A stretch of DNA of 64,000 nucleotides from Actinokineospora globicatena (GCF_024171945.1 NZ_JAMTCR010000002.1:1550001-1614000); one strand, 5' to 3'. Counted from the stretch's first letter, positions 1-8,412 are shown. Notes: a model not told the origin generated them from the sequence alone. A program made the numbers and translations.

Positions 1-237
1 CGATACCTGCGGTTTCCGCTTCGCTACGCGTAAGAACTCGTGGTAGACGGCCTTACGTGCGTACGCGAGGGCGTTGTCCGCGGGCACACGGCGCCATCTG
101 CGCAGACAGCGCAAGAGGGCCTCCTGCACGATCTCCTCGGCGTCCCACTTGCGGCCGGTGAGCATGACGGCATAGCGCAGCAGTTGGTCGTACCGGTCTC
201 GGACGAACTGGTCGAAACCGGTCTCGCTGCCGTGCAA
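1..237 (-). CDS. SigE-family RNA polymerase sigma factor (N-terminal part)
   Basis: The first 79 residues of a sigma-70 family protein run off the left edge. Visible are the region 2 helices, with FVRDRYDQLLRYAVML, then WDAEEIVQEALLRCLRRW, then DNALAYARKAVYHEF. This spacing is typical of the actinobacterial SigE/SACE family of ECF factors, which direct RNA polymerase to stress or development promoters. The start is uncertain. TTG at 237 follows GGAGGTGA closely, and an in-frame GTG at 261 lies just after AGGGGGTGA. Region 4 is outside the window. The gene is divergent from the VOC gene at 338. Confidence 0.88.
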   Translation of the reverse strand, partial: MHGSETGFDQFVRDRYDQLLRYAVMLTGRKWDAEEIVQEALLRCLRRWRRVPADNALAYARKAVYHEFLRVAKRKPQVS

Positions 238-337
238 GCCGTCACCTCCCTTCGCTGTCACTCACCCCCTAGACCGCATCGGCTCCCGGAAAGGTTGCCA
301 AGCCGCCGAGAAATTTCTGGAGGTAGCGTCAACCCCC

Positions 338-757
338 ATGACCAGGCCCGCGTTCCACCTCGCCATCCCGGTCGACGACCTGACCGCCGCCCGCCGCTTC
401 TACGGCGAGGTGCTCGGCTGCCCCCAGGGCCGCGACTCCGACACGTGGGTCGACTGGGACCTCGCCGGGCACCAGGTCGTCACCCACCTCGCCCCCGGCC
501 GCCGGGGTGACGCCGCGACGAACCCGGTCGACGGGCAGGGCGTCCCGGTGCCGCACTTCGGCCTCGTGCTGCCGGTCCCCGACTTTCACGCCCTCGCCGA
601 CCGGCTGCGCGCCGCGGGCACCGAGTTCGTGATCGAGCCCTACGTCCGGTTCGAGGGTCAACCGGGCGAGCAGTGGACCATGTTCCTGCGCGACCCCGCG
701 GGCAACGCGCTGGAGTTCAAGGCCATGGCCGACCCGAGCAGGTTGTTCGCCAGGTGA
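338..757 (+). CDS. VOC (glyoxalase/bleomycin-resistance fold) protein
   Basis: This 139-residue protein has two beta-alpha-beta-beta-beta repeats. The N-terminal FHLAIPVDDLTAARRFYGEV and the C-terminal FLRDPAGNALEFK are the signature ends of a vicinal oxygen chelate domain. Candidate metal ligands are His7, a central His and the Glu of NALEFK. VOC members include glyoxalases, dioxygenases and drug-binding proteins, so the substrate cannot be read from sequence. ATG 338 follows a GGAGG about 14 bases upstream. The stop overlaps the GTG of the next gene by 4 bases, which implies co-translation. Confidence 0.85.
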   Translation: MTRPAFHLAIPVDDLTAARRFYGEVLGCPQGRDSDTWVDWDLAGHQVVTHLAPGRRGDAATNPVDGQGVPVPHFGLVLPVPDFHALADRLRAAGTEFVIEPYVRFEGQPGEQWTMFLRDPAGNALEFKAMADPSRLFAR

Positions 758-1695
758 ACCCGGTCGCGCGGACGGTCGCCAACGGCCTGGCGGGTCCCCG
801 GGCGGTCACCGTGGTCGACGCGGTGCACCGGGTGGTCGGGATCCAGTCCCAGGACGTGCGGCCCGCTCGGCTCGCGATCCGGGCGAGGACCGAGGGGCTG
901 GTTCGGTCCGATGTGGACAGAGCGGTCGCCGACGGTGCCGTGGTCAGGACCTGGGCCATGCGCGGCACCCTGCACATGGTGACCGCCTCGGACGCGGGTT
1001 GGCTGGTGCAGCTGCTCGGCCCGCGCTTCGCGCACGCGACCCGGGGGAGGCGGCGCAGCCTCGGCATCGACGACGCTCTCGCCGAGGCGGCCGCGGAGGT
1101 CATCACCACTGACGAGGCGCACAACCGCGCTGAACTGGTTGCGCTGCTTGCGGAAAATGGCATCGCTGTCGACGCCACGACCCAGGCTCCCGCGCACCTG
1201 ATCTCTTACGCCGCGATGACCGGCCGGATCCGCCGCGGCCCCGATCGCTCCGACAGCGAACCGACGTACGTCCGCTTCGACCCGGGTGCGCCGGTGGATG
1301 AGTCCGCCGCCGTCGAACGCCTCGCCGAGCGGTACCTGGCCGGCTACGGCCCCGCTACCGCTGAGGACTTCGCGACGTGGTCTGGGCTTCCGCTCGGCAA
1401 GGCTCGGGCGGGCATCGGTGACCGGGTGGCCGCGCCGGTCGCCGACCCGGGGCCGACGACGCGCTTGCTTGGCCACTTCGACACGTACTTGCTGGGCTAT
1501 CGGAGCCGCGAGGGCATCGTGCCGCCGTCGTTCGCGAAGCGCGTGCAGTCCGGGGGCGGCTTCATCATGCCGGTGGTGCTCCGCGACGGGGTCGTCGTCG
1601 GGACTTGGCGGCTGGAGGGGGACTCGGTCGTCACCGATCCGGAGCTGGACGTCGCGGAGGAGGCTGCGGACATTGCCCGCTGGAACCGCGGATGA
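754..1695 (+). CDS. Winged-helix DNA-binding protein of the HTH_42/AlkZ-like family
   Basis: 313 residues. GTG 754 overlaps the preceding stop (GTGA), so translational coupling is likely. The protein has IQSQD (Gln31, Gln33) and WAMRGTLHM, both hallmarks of the HTH_42 superfamily. That superfamily includes the YcaQ/AlkZ DNA glycosylases, where a Q-x-Q motif near residues 37-39 is catalytic. The middle residue here is Ser rather than the usual aliphatic one, so glycosylase activity is inferred only. Many family members in actinobacteria are uncharacterised. A repair role for alkylated or cross-linked DNA is the best guess. Confidence 0.8.
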   Translation: MNPVARTVANGLAGPRAVTVVDAVHRVVGIQSQDVRPARLAIRARTEGLVRSDVDRAVADGAVVRTWAMRGTLHMVTASDAGWLVQLLGPRFAHATRGRRRSLGIDDALAEAAAEVITTDEAHNRAELVALLAENGIAVDATTQAPAHLISYAAMTGRIRRGPDRSDSEPTYVRFDPGAPVDESAAVERLAERYLAGYGPATAEDFATWSGLPLGKARAGIGDRVAAPVADPGPTTRLLGHFDTYLLGYRSREGIVPPSFAKRVQSGGGFIMPVVLRDGVVVGTWRLEGDSVVTDPELDVAEEAADIARWNRG

Positions 1696-2205
1696 TCACT
1701 CGCGGGGCGATCTGGCTTCGGCTCGGGGCCGGCGGTTGGCTGTGGGGCTGTGACCTGGGGTTCTCTCTTTACCTGCTGCCTGAAATCCCCTCTTCTGGGT
1801 GACAGAAGTTATCCACATGTGGATCTCTGCGGTGGTCGGTTCAAGATCCACTGTCAGGGGGTGCCGGTAGACTGGCCCAGGGACGCCCCCCGGAGAGGGT
1901 GGGGGCCGGGCCAGGCTTGGGGGTGGCCCCCGGGGGTGTCAAGGGGCTTCGCTCGAAGGTGTGACGCGGGGGTTTCGCGGGAGGCGGCTGGGCCGTCGGG
2001 GCGGCTCGCTTGAGGCGGGACGTGAGGCCGCCGAGAGGGCTCGCCAAGTCCGCGTTTTTGTGGGGCCGTCGAGGCAGCTCGCTGAGGGGGCTGAGCTTTG
2101 GTGGGGCCGGCGGGACGGCTCGTTCGGAGCGTGGCAGGGGTGAGGCATGGGGCCGCTCGATCGGGGTGGGGAGCCGTCGATGGGGTGGGGGTTAAGAGGG
2201 AGCGG
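1696..2205. other. Gene-free region holding dispersed element copy A
   Basis: No convincing gene lies between the convergent winged-helix and GNAT genes. The stretch contains the 133-bp repeat core at 1779-1911. About 290 bases of strongly G-rich, C-poor sequence follow, with repeated fragments such as GGGGCCG and GGCTCGCT. Open frames here exist in several phases at once and look like a by-product of base composition. Confidence 0.75.
1779..1911 (+). repeat. Dispersed element core, copy A
   Basis: A 133-bp unit is shared without indels with 36683-36815 and with the inverted copy 40111-40243. It differs from copy B at 8 positions, all between core positions 50 and 85. Elements are a CTTCTG/CAGAAG hairpin (core 14-30), the perfect palindrome ATCCACATGTGGAT, a GATCT/AGATC stem, and a GC hairpin GCCCCC/GGGGGC near the 3' end. 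No coding frame is conserved, and a structured DNA or RNA element is likelier. Confidence 0.85.
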
Positions 2206-3099
2206 TTAGCGGAGGAGGGGGCGGCGGGTCCAGGTGGTCCAGAGGGGGCGGTAGCCGTTGCGGTACCAGAAGGGGGTGGAGCGGGGGTTGGGGAGTGCGT
2301 GGTGCAGGAGGACGGTCGGGGCCTCGGCTGCGTCGAATACCTGGTGGGCGTGGGCGACCAGGGCTGAGCCGACGCCAGTGCTGCGGTGGTCGGCTCGCAC
2401 GCTAAGGGTCGACAGATAGCCAGCTCTCGGGGCGGTTGAGTAGCGGTCGCACCAGGAGGATTCTGGGGGGAGTTGGATCTGGAGCAGGCCCAGGACCTCG
2501 TCGTCGCGGGTGGCTAGCCAGGTGCGGGGCGGGCCTGCGAGGGCTCCGGCCATCTGGAGGCGCAGCGCGGCGATGGCCTCTGGGCGGGGGGTGACCTTGC
2601 CGAACGGCGCGTCGTACTCGACCACCGCGACAGCCAACTCCAGCGCCGCCTCCAGGTCCGTGGGCTCGGCCGCGCGGATCGTCACGTCGGTTGGTCCGAC
2701 CGCTGGCCCGCGTCCCGGCGGCCGCACCGCGAGCACGCTCGATGGGACGAAGCCGCGGTGCACCAACGCGAGTACGCCAGCGGTGTCGCGGCTAGGGATC
2801 TCCACGATCGCCGCGCAGTCCAGGTCTCCTGGCGTCACCGAGCTGTGGATCAGGTCGAACCAAGAGTCCAACAGACCGCCCAGGGACGACGGTTCCGATA
2901 GCCGTACCTCGAGCATGTGCTTGCGCTGCGGCCCCCAAAGGTCGGTCAACGGAGACTCTTGGCGCCAGGCGATCCCCGCGCCCCCATCCACCGTCAGCAG
3001 GTGACCAGCTCCAGGCGCCAACGGCGGCGGTACGGGTAAGAGCGGATCCAGCGCGGCGACTCGAGCGGCGTGCGCGGCCTCTATCTCTGACACGTCCAT
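2206..3099 (-). CDS. GNAT-family N-acetyltransferase
   Basis: 297 residues from ATG 3099; an in-frame TTG at 3111 is an alternative. The C-terminal half, from about residue 145, is a GNAT domain. It has the acceptor-side motif YLSTLSVRADHRSTGVGSAL, where R-x-x-G-x-G/A binds acetyl-CoA pyrophosphate, and ends with FWYRNGYRPLW, typical of motif B. The N-terminal half is less conserved and may be a degenerate second GNAT lobe. The substrate is unknown. The gene is divergent from phzF with only about 30 bases between starts. Its stop abuts the G-rich tail of repeat copy A. Confidence 0.82.
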   Translation of the reverse strand: MDVSEIEAAHAARVAALDPLLPVPPPLAPGAGHLLTVDGGAGIAWRQESPLTDLWGPQRKHMLEVRLSEPSSLGGLLDSWFDLIHSSVTPGDLDCAAIVEIPSRDTAGVLALVHRGFVPSSVLAVRPPGRGPAVGPTDVTIRAAEPTDLEAALELAVAVVEYDAPFGKVTPRPEAIAALRLQMAGALAGPPRTWLATRDDEVLGLLQIQLPPESSWCDRYSTAPRAGYLSTLSVRADHRSTGVGSALVAHAHQVFDAAEAPTVLLHHALPNPRSTPFWYRNGYRPLWTTWTRRPLLR

Positions 3100-3131
3100 C
3101 GGGCTATCCAAGCGCAGTACCGTCGAGACCC

Positions 3132-3896
3132 ATGGACGTTTACGTCGTCGACTCCTTCACCGACCGCCCCTTCCGCGGTAACCCTGCCGCTGTCGTGTTG
3201 CTGACCGAAGACAGGCCTGTCGAGTGGATGCAGGCGGTTGCCGCCGAGATGAACCACTCCGAGACCGCGTTCGTCGACATGCGCGGAGAGGACCCGATCC
3301 CCCTTCGCTGGTTCACCCCGGTCGCCGAGGTAGACCTATGCGGCCACGCGACCCTCGCCGCCGCGCACGTCCTCGGGGGCGATCGCCGGTTCACGACCCG
3401 CAGCGGGGTCCTGACCGCCACCGCGACCGATGGCGGGATCGAGTTGGACTTCCCCGCCGATCCCCTCCAGCCGGTCGAGCCGCCCGCCGCGCTCGTGGCC
3501 GCGCTGCCCGGCGTGACCGTGCTGGAGGTGCACCGGGGACGGGAGGATTTCCTGGTCCGGGTCGCCTCCGCCGACGAGGTTCGGGCGTTGCGGCCTGATC
3601 TCTCTGCGTTCGCGTCCGACTCGTCCAGAGGGGTGATAGTCACCGCACCCGGTGATCAGGGTGCCGACTTCGTCAGCCGCTGCTTCTACCCGGCCGTCGG
3701 CGTCGACGAGGACCCAGTGACCGGCTCGGCGCACTGCACGCTCGCCGCCCACTGGGGTGCCGAGCTCGACAAGACGTTGCTGGTGGGCAACCAACTCTCG
3801 GCCAGGGGCGGGACCGTCCAGGTCCGCGTCGACGGCGACCGGGTTCGGTTGACGGGGCAGGCCGTGACGGTCCTGTCCGGGCGTCTCACCTGCTGA
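3132..3896 (+). CDS. PhzF-family isomerase/epimerase
   Basis: 254 residues, close to the 260-300 usual for the diaminopimelate-epimerase-fold PhzF family. The N-terminus MDVYVVDSFTDRPFRGNPAA and the catalytic Glu44 in MNHSETAFV match the family. So do DLCGHATLAAAH and the C-terminal DEDPVTGSAHC loop. In phenazine producers PhzF isomerises dihydro-hydroxyanthranilate, but no other phz gene is nearby. This copy is therefore a stand-alone homologue of unknown substrate. ATG 3132 starts immediately downstream of the divergent GNAT gene. Confidence 0.9.
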   Translation: MDVYVVDSFTDRPFRGNPAAVVLLTEDRPVEWMQAVAAEMNHSETAFVDMRGEDPIPLRWFTPVAEVDLCGHATLAAAHVLGGDRRFTTRSGVLTATATDGGIELDFPADPLQPVEPPAALVAALPGVTVLEVHRGREDFLVRVASADEVRALRPDLSAFASDSSRGVIVTAPGDQGADFVSRCFYPAVGVDEDPVTGSAHCTLAAHWGAELDKTLLVGNQLSARGGTVQVRVDGDRVRLTGQAVTVLSGRLTC

Positions 3897-4040
3897 ACGG
3901 CCGCTGAACTTGGTGGCCGCGGGTAACTAGCACACGTGCTTCCTTCCCCTGATCGGGGTACAGTCAGCGGGCCGTCGGGGTCCCGCCATGCGCCGGGAAG
4001 GTCACCAGGGCCACCGCCCGCGGCCGTTGGAGGAGGTTGC

Positions 4041-6719
4041 ATGCCGGACCACCCTGGCGCGGCCGAGCCGGGCACGGCGCACCTGGAACCCGGCCACCAC
4101 GACCCGGCACGGGCCGAGGCGTGGCAGGCCGAGGAGCAGGGCCCAGACCGCCGCTTCCTCTTCTTCTCCATCCTGGTGCTGGTCTCCGGTCTCGTCGCCG
4201 CCGGGCTGACGTCCTGGTGGTTGCCCAGCCGCGACACCCCGAACGTCGTCGTGGTCGGTCTGCTGCTCGCGCTGGGCTTCCTGGTCGCCGAGCAGCTCGC
4301 GATCAACATCGACGTGCGCACCGGCGTCTCCTGGTCCATCTCCTTCTGCGAGATCCCGCTCGTCATCGGGCTGTTCGTGGCGCCGTTCGAGGTCGTGCTC
4401 GCCGCGCACCTGCTCGCTGGGGTCGGCACCCTGCTGGTGCGCAAGGTGCAGGACCGCATCCTCTACAACGCGGGCGCGATGATCTTCGAGATCACCAGCG
4501 CGTTCGCCGTGGCCAAGTGGGTCGCCGACGTGCTCGGCGACTTCGGCCCGGCCTGGGCAGGTGTGCTGGCTGGCGCCCTGGTCGCGCCGCTGTCGAGCAC
4601 CCTGCTCGCCCTGGTCTGCGTGCGCGTCCTCGGCCGCAGCATGCGCCTCAACGCCGCGGTCCGGCTGGTGCTGCGCACCCTGGTCCTCGGCCTGGTCAAC
4701 GCGTCCATGGGCGTCGTCGGCTACCAGGTCGTCTCGCACGCCGAGGCGGGCTGGCCGCTGCTGGTGCTCGCCCTCGCGGGCCTGTCCGCCCTCTACATCG
4801 CCTACTCCGGGCTGCTGCGCGAACAGCGCGACCTCGAAGCGCTCGCCGAGGTCAGCCTGATCGTCGCGCGCTCCGGTCACCAGGCCGCGGCCAAACCGTC
4901 GCTGGGCCGCACCGAACCCGCTGACGTCGCCGAGATCGCCGACAGCGACGAGTGGCAGACCATCGCCGACCGGATCAAGGACCAGCTCGGCGCGGCCAGG
5001 GTCGTGCTGCGGCTGCGCTTCGAGCCGCAGCTCCCGCTGCACACCGTGGTCTCCGGCGACGAGCTGCCGCCCGAGTCGCACGACGTCGAGGCCACCGGGT
5101 CGCGCGCGGACGCGCTGCTGCGGCTGCCCGGCGCGCACGTGCGGCACTTCCGCCGCGGCGACGCCACCCCCGAGATCCGGCACGCCCTGCTCCGCCGCGG
5201 TGCCGACGAGGCGCTGGTGGTCCCGCTGCGCAGCGCCAGCCACCTGCTCGGCGTGGTCGAGGCGCACGACAAACTCTCCCGCTGGCGCGGCTTCGGCCAG
5301 GCCGACGTCCGGTTGATCGGCACCATGGCCAGCCACCTGGCCACCGCCATGGACAACCGGCGGCTGCTGGCCACCCTGCGCCACGACGCCTACCACGACC
5401 CGTTGACCAACCTGCTCAACCGCCCCGGCTTCCGCCGCGCCGCTGGTGACCCGCTGCGCCGCCACCACGACTCGGTCGTGCTGCGCGTCGACCTCGACGT
5501 GCTGTCCACCGTCAGCGACGCGCTCGGCTACGCCTGGAGCGACCGCATGGTCGTCGCCGCTGGCCGCCGCCTGCGCGACGCGCTGGGCCCCGAGGTCGCG
5601 CTGGCCAGGCTGGAGGGCGGCCAGTTCGCCGCCCTGCTGCTCAACACCTCCCCGGAGCAGGCGCACGCGATCGCCGAGCGGTTGCGCGCCGAACTCGCCG
5701 CCCCGTACCCGGTCGACCGGCTGACCGTCGAGGCCAACTCCGTGGTCGGCTACTCCGGCCCCCGCTGCGGCGAGCACGAGGGCGCCCCGCTGGAGACCGA
5801 CGTCGACGCCTTGCTGCAACGGGCGGACGTGGCCCTGCGTGCGGCCCGCTCCAGCGGTGACACGGTCAAGGCGTACCTGCCCACCATGGGCCAGATCTTC
5901 CTGCGCCGCTTCCAGCTGGTCACCCAGTTCCGCCAGGCGCTGGAGTCCGGCCAGGTCAAGGTGCACTACCAGCCCAAGGTCGCGCTGCCGAGCCGCCAGG
6001 TGCTCGGGGTCGAGGCCCTGGTCCGCTGGCGCCACCCCGAGTTCGGCAGGCTCGACCCGGACGAGTTCGTGCCCGCCGTCGAGGCCGCAGGCCTGGTCGA
6101 CGCGCTCACCACCTTCGTCATGGACCAGGCGCTGATCCGGGTCCGCAAGTGGATGGACCGGGGCCTGCGCATCGCCGCGGCGGTCAACCTGTCGGTGCGC
6201 AGCCTGGACGACCCGTCGTTCCCGGACCGGGTCGCCGAGGCGCTGGACCGGCACGGGGTGCCGCCGGAGCTGCTGACCCTGGAGCTGACCGAGTCCGGTG
6301 TCATGGCCGACCCGCAGCGCGCCCTCCCGGTGCTGCGCCGCCTGCACACCCTCGGCGTCGTGCTCGCCGTCGACGACTTCGGCACCGGCTACTCGTCGCT
6401 GGCCTACCTGCGGCAGCTGCCGGTGGACGAGGTGAAGATCGACAAGAGCTTCGTGCTCGGCATGGGCACCGACCTCGGCGACCTCGCCGTGGTCCGCTCC
6501 ATCGTCGAACTGGGCCACTCGCTCGGGCTCACCGTGGTCGCCGAGGGCGTCGAGGACGACGCCGCGCGCGATCAGCTGGCGGGCATGGGCTGCGACGTCG
6601 CCCAGGGCTACTTGATCTCCCGGCCGCTGTCGGAGAGCAGGCTCGAAGCGTGGCTGCAAGCCAGGACGATGCAGGCCAGGGGCATGCGCGACGAGACGGT
6701 GCTGACCTTGCTGTCCTAG
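4041..6719 (+). CDS. Membrane c-di-GMP phosphodiesterase with degenerate GGDEF and intact EAL domains
   Basis: 892 residues from ATG 4041, which has GGAGGAGG just upstream; an open frame reaches back to 3936. Several hydrophobic segments lie between about residues 35 and 265. A GAF-like linker follows, then a GGDEF domain whose signature reads EGGQF (525-529), so it cannot be catalytic and may bind GTP. The EAL domain keeps every key motif: EALVRW (658-), NLSVRS, ELTES, VDDFGTGYSSL, KIDKSF, AEGVE and QGY. It should hydrolyse c-di-GMP to pGpG at the membrane. It is monocistronic, with two tRNA genes downstream. Confidence 0.9.
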   Translation: MPDHPGAAEPGTAHLEPGHHDPARAEAWQAEEQGPDRRFLFFSILVLVSGLVAAGLTSWWLPSRDTPNVVVVGLLLALGFLVAEQLAINIDVRTGVSWSISFCEIPLVIGLFVAPFEVVLAAHLLAGVGTLLVRKVQDRILYNAGAMIFEITSAFAVAKWVADVLGDFGPAWAGVLAGALVAPLSSTLLALVCVRVLGRSMRLNAAVRLVLRTLVLGLVNASMGVVGYQVVSHAEAGWPLLVLALAGLSALYIAYSGLLREQRDLEALAEVSLIVARSGHQAAAKPSLGRTEPADVAEIADSDEWQTIADRIKDQLGAARVVLRLRFEPQLPLHTVVSGDELPPESHDVEATGSRADALLRLPGAHVRHFRRGDATPEIRHALLRRGADEALVVPLRSASHLLGVVEAHDKLSRWRGFGQADVRLIGTMASHLATAMDNRRLLATLRHDAYHDPLTNLLNRPGFRRAAGDPLRRHHDSVVLRVDLDVLSTVSDALGYAWSDRMVVAAGRRLRDALGPEVALARLEGGQFAALLLNTSPEQAHAIAERLRAELAAPYPVDRLTVEANSVVGYSGPRCGEHEGAPLETDVDALLQRADVALRAARSSGDTVKAYLPTMGQIFLRRFQLVTQFRQALESGQVKVHYQPKVALPSRQVLGVEALVRWRHPEFGRLDPDEFVPAVEAAGLVDALTTFVMDQALIRVRKWMDRGLRIAAAVNLSVRSLDDPSFPDRVAEALDRHGVPPELLTLELTESGVMADPQRALPVLRRLHTLGVVLAVDDFGTGYSSLAYLRQLPVDEVKIDKSFVLGMGTDLGDLAVVRSIVELGHSLGLTVVAEGVEDDAARDQLAGMGCDVAQGYLISRPLSESRLEAWLQARTMQARGMRDETVLTLLS

Positions 6720-6733
6720 ATCGACCCCCCGTT

Positions 6734-6762
6734 TTGGAGCTTCGCGGAGGGCTGTGTAAAGT
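6734..6762 (+). promoter_or_regulatory. Promoter of the tRNA-Thr gene
   Basis: TTGGAG at 6734-6739 and TAAAGT at 6757-6762 are separated by 17 bases, a good match to a housekeeping sigma-70 promoter. The tRNA-Thr 5' end lies 35 bases downstream of the -10 box. Confidence 0.6.
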
Positions 6763-6796
6763 ACTCCACGTCGCCAGGGGGAACCCTGGAGGACAA

Positions 6797-6869
6797 GCCC
6801 CTTTAGCTCAGTCGGCAGAGCGTCTCCATGGTAAGGAGAAGGTCTACGGTTCGATTCCGTAAAGGGGCT
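6797..6869 (+). tRNA. tRNA-Thr(GGT)
   Basis: A 73-nt cloverleaf: acceptor GCCCCTT pairs with AAGGGGC, the D arm is AGCTCAGTCGGCAGAGC, and the T arm is GGTTCGATTCC. The anticodon stem TCTCC/GGAGA encloses loop ATGGTAA with anticodon GGT, read as Thr. CCA is not encoded. The same tRNA order precedes rpmG-hadAB in mycobacteria. Confidence 0.96.
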
Positions 6870-6932
6870 CGACGGTTCGGCTGCGGTACACCGGGTAAGT
6901 CTGCGGTGTGGCGCGGCTTGATCCATGTCACA

Positions 6933-7004
6933 GCGGTGTAGCTCAGTTGGTAGAGCAAGCGGCTCATAATCGCTGCGTCGCCGGTTCAAGTCCGGCCACC
7001 GCTA
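6933..7004 (+). tRNA. tRNA-Met(CAT)
   Basis: A 72-nt cloverleaf: acceptor AGCGGTG pairs with CACCGCT, discriminator A, T loop GGTTCAAGTCC. Stem AGCGG/TCGCT encloses loop CTCATAA with anticodon CAT. It lacks the initiator-type C1-A72 mismatch and the three anticodon-stem G-C pairs, so it is read as elongator Met. A lysidine-modified Ile tRNA cannot be fully excluded from sequence. Confidence 0.93.
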
Positions 7005-7061
7005 CGCGATGGGCGATGTGTGCCAGGTGAAAGCCCCGGCCGCGTCGCTTCGCCATTGCCT

Positions 7062-7158
7062 CTGGGGGTCTAGCCCCCAGGCCCCAACCGGGGGGCGAGC
7101 CCCCGGACCCCCAGCCGGGGGGTGGAGTATCCGGTGCCCAGCCGGGGGTGACCCCCGG
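7062..7158. repeat. Cluster of GC-rich palindromes
   Basis: Three near-perfect palindromes sit between tRNA-Met and rpmG: CTGGGGG/CCCCCAG at 7062-7080, CCGGGGGG/CCCCCGG around 7088-7107, and CCGGGGGTGACCCCCGG at 7142-7158. They are separated by the recurring block GGACCCCCAG. They could terminate the tRNA transcript or be a palindromic repeat family of their own. Confidence 0.6.
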
Positions 7159-7217
7159 ACCCCCAGGGCGGGTTGGCTGTCCGTGGGGTTGTTGATGTTT
7201 GTGAAGGGCTGGTTGTT

Positions 7218-7382
7218 GTGGCTTCAACTGACGTGCGGCCGAAGATCACGCTCGCGTGTGAGAGCTGCAAGCACCGCAACTACATCACCAAGAAGAACCG
7301 GCGCAACGACCCGGACCGGGTGGAGCTGAAGAAGTTCTGCCCGAACTGCAAGACCCACAAGCTGCACAAGGAAACCCGCTAA
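7218..7382 (+). CDS. rpmG: 50S ribosomal protein L33
   Basis: 54 residues from GTG 7218, with a GAAGGG about 9 bases upstream. Zinc-ribbon cysteines are present as CESC (14, 17) and CPNC (41, 44), so this is the zinc-binding form of L33. It sits in the large subunit near the E site. It lies between the tRNA pair and hadA, the same position as in mycobacteria. A perfect 14-bp hairpin follows. Confidence 0.95.
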   Translation: MASTDVRPKITLACESCKHRNYITKKNRRNDPDRVELKKFCPNCKTHKLHKETR

Positions 7383-7436
7383 GACGGGTTCGACAAGGCT
7401 CACCGCCCGCGGTGGGCCTTGGTGCGTTGTACCGAC

Positions 7437-7470
7437 CGGAGGCCATCCCACCTGTGTGGGATGGCCTCCG
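7437..7470 (+). terminator. Terminator-like hairpin after rpmG
   Basis: A perfect 14-bp inverted repeat, CGGAGGCCATCCCA and its complement, is separated by a 6-base loop. No T tract follows, as is common for actinobacterial terminators. It separates rpmG from hadA. Confidence 0.75.
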
Positions 7471-7493
7471 TCGTGGGTGGGTAGGGTTGCCGC

Positions 7494-7952
7494 GTGGCGC
7501 TTGAGCAGTCGTTCGTGGGGCGTGAGTATCCGCCGGAGTCGGTGTACGAGGTCGGCAGGGAGAAGATCCGGGAGTTCGCCGAGGCGATCGGCGACCCGCG
7601 CCCGGAGTACCTGGACGTCGAGGCGGCGAAGGCCCTCGGCTACGCCGACGTGGTGGCGCCGCCGACCTTCACCACGATCGTGAACCTGGCGTCGATCAAC
7701 CGGATCGTGAACGACCCCGAGTTGGGGCTGGACTACAGCCGGATGGTGCACGGGGACCAGAGCTTCACCCACCACAGCCCGGTCGTGGCCGGTGACCGGC
7801 TCGCGGTGACCACGGTCGTGGAGAGCGTCTCGCGGCGCGCGGGCAACGACTTCATCACGCTCAAGGCGGAGATCCGCACCGAGTCCGGCGAGCCCCGGGT
7901 GACCACCAGGGCGCTGCTCGTGGTGCGCGACGCCGAGCAGGAGCAGGCATGA
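7494..7952 (+). CDS. hadA: (3R)-hydroxyacyl-ACP dehydratase subunit HadA-like
   Basis: 152 residues from GTG 7494. It is an N-terminal hot-dog (UPF0336/FAS1-like dehydratase) domain, with VGREYPPESVYEVGREKIRE and FAEAIGDPRPEY near the N-terminus. In mycobacteria HadA is the non-catalytic partner that binds the acyl chain, while HadB carries the active site. They dehydrate 3-hydroxyacyl-ACP in FAS-II. The 4-base overlap with hadB supports a heterodimer. In a lineage without mycolic acids the acyl substrate is unknown. Confidence 0.9.
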   Translation: MALEQSFVGREYPPESVYEVGREKIREFAEAIGDPRPEYLDVEAAKALGYADVVAPPTFTTIVNLASINRIVNDPELGLDYSRMVHGDQSFTHHSPVVAGDRLAVTTVVESVSRRAGNDFITLKAEIRTESGEPRVTTRALLVVRDAEQEQA

Positions 7953-8350
7953 GCGAGATCGCCGTCGGCGACGTCCTGCCCGAGCTGCGGGTGCGCATCA
8001 CCCGGGCGGACCTGGTCCGCTACGCCGGTGCGGCGCTGGACTTCAACCCGATCCACTGGAACGAGGCGTTCGCCAAGGGCGTCGGCCTGCCCGACGTCAT
8101 CGCGCACGGCATGCTGACCATGGCGCTGGCCGGTCGGGTCGTGACCGGCTGGGGCGTGGGCGCGCTGGTCGACTACCAGGCCCGCTTCACCCGCCCCGTG
8201 GTCGTCCCCAACGACGACACCGGCGCGCTGGTGGAGCTCAGCGGCAAGGTGGGCGCGATCCTGGAGGACGGCACCATCCGGGTCGACCTGTCGGCCAAGT
8301 TCGACGGCCGCGCGGTGCTCGGCAAGGCCATCGCGATCGTGCGCCCGTAG
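7949..8350 (+). CDS. hadB: (3R)-hydroxyacyl-ACP dehydratase subunit HadB-like (MaoC)
   Basis: 133 residues, starting inside the hadA stop (ATGA). The MaoC/hydratase-2 signature is present, with catalytic Asp31 and His36 in DFNPIHWN followed by LPDVIAHGMLTM. The length matches mycobacterial HadB (142). It should form the active dehydratase with HadA. No hadC follows; an aminotransferase gene lies there instead. Confidence 0.92.
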   Translation: MSEIAVGDVLPELRVRITRADLVRYAGAALDFNPIHWNEAFAKGVGLPDVIAHGMLTMALAGRVVTGWGVGALVDYQARFTRPVVVPNDDTGALVELSGKVGAILEDGTIRVDLSAKFDGRAVLGKAIAIVRP

Positions 8351-8412
8351 TCGCTGCCGGGCGTGGTCGACCCCGACGGCCATGCCACGCCCGGTTCATC
8401 TAGATTCCACGC

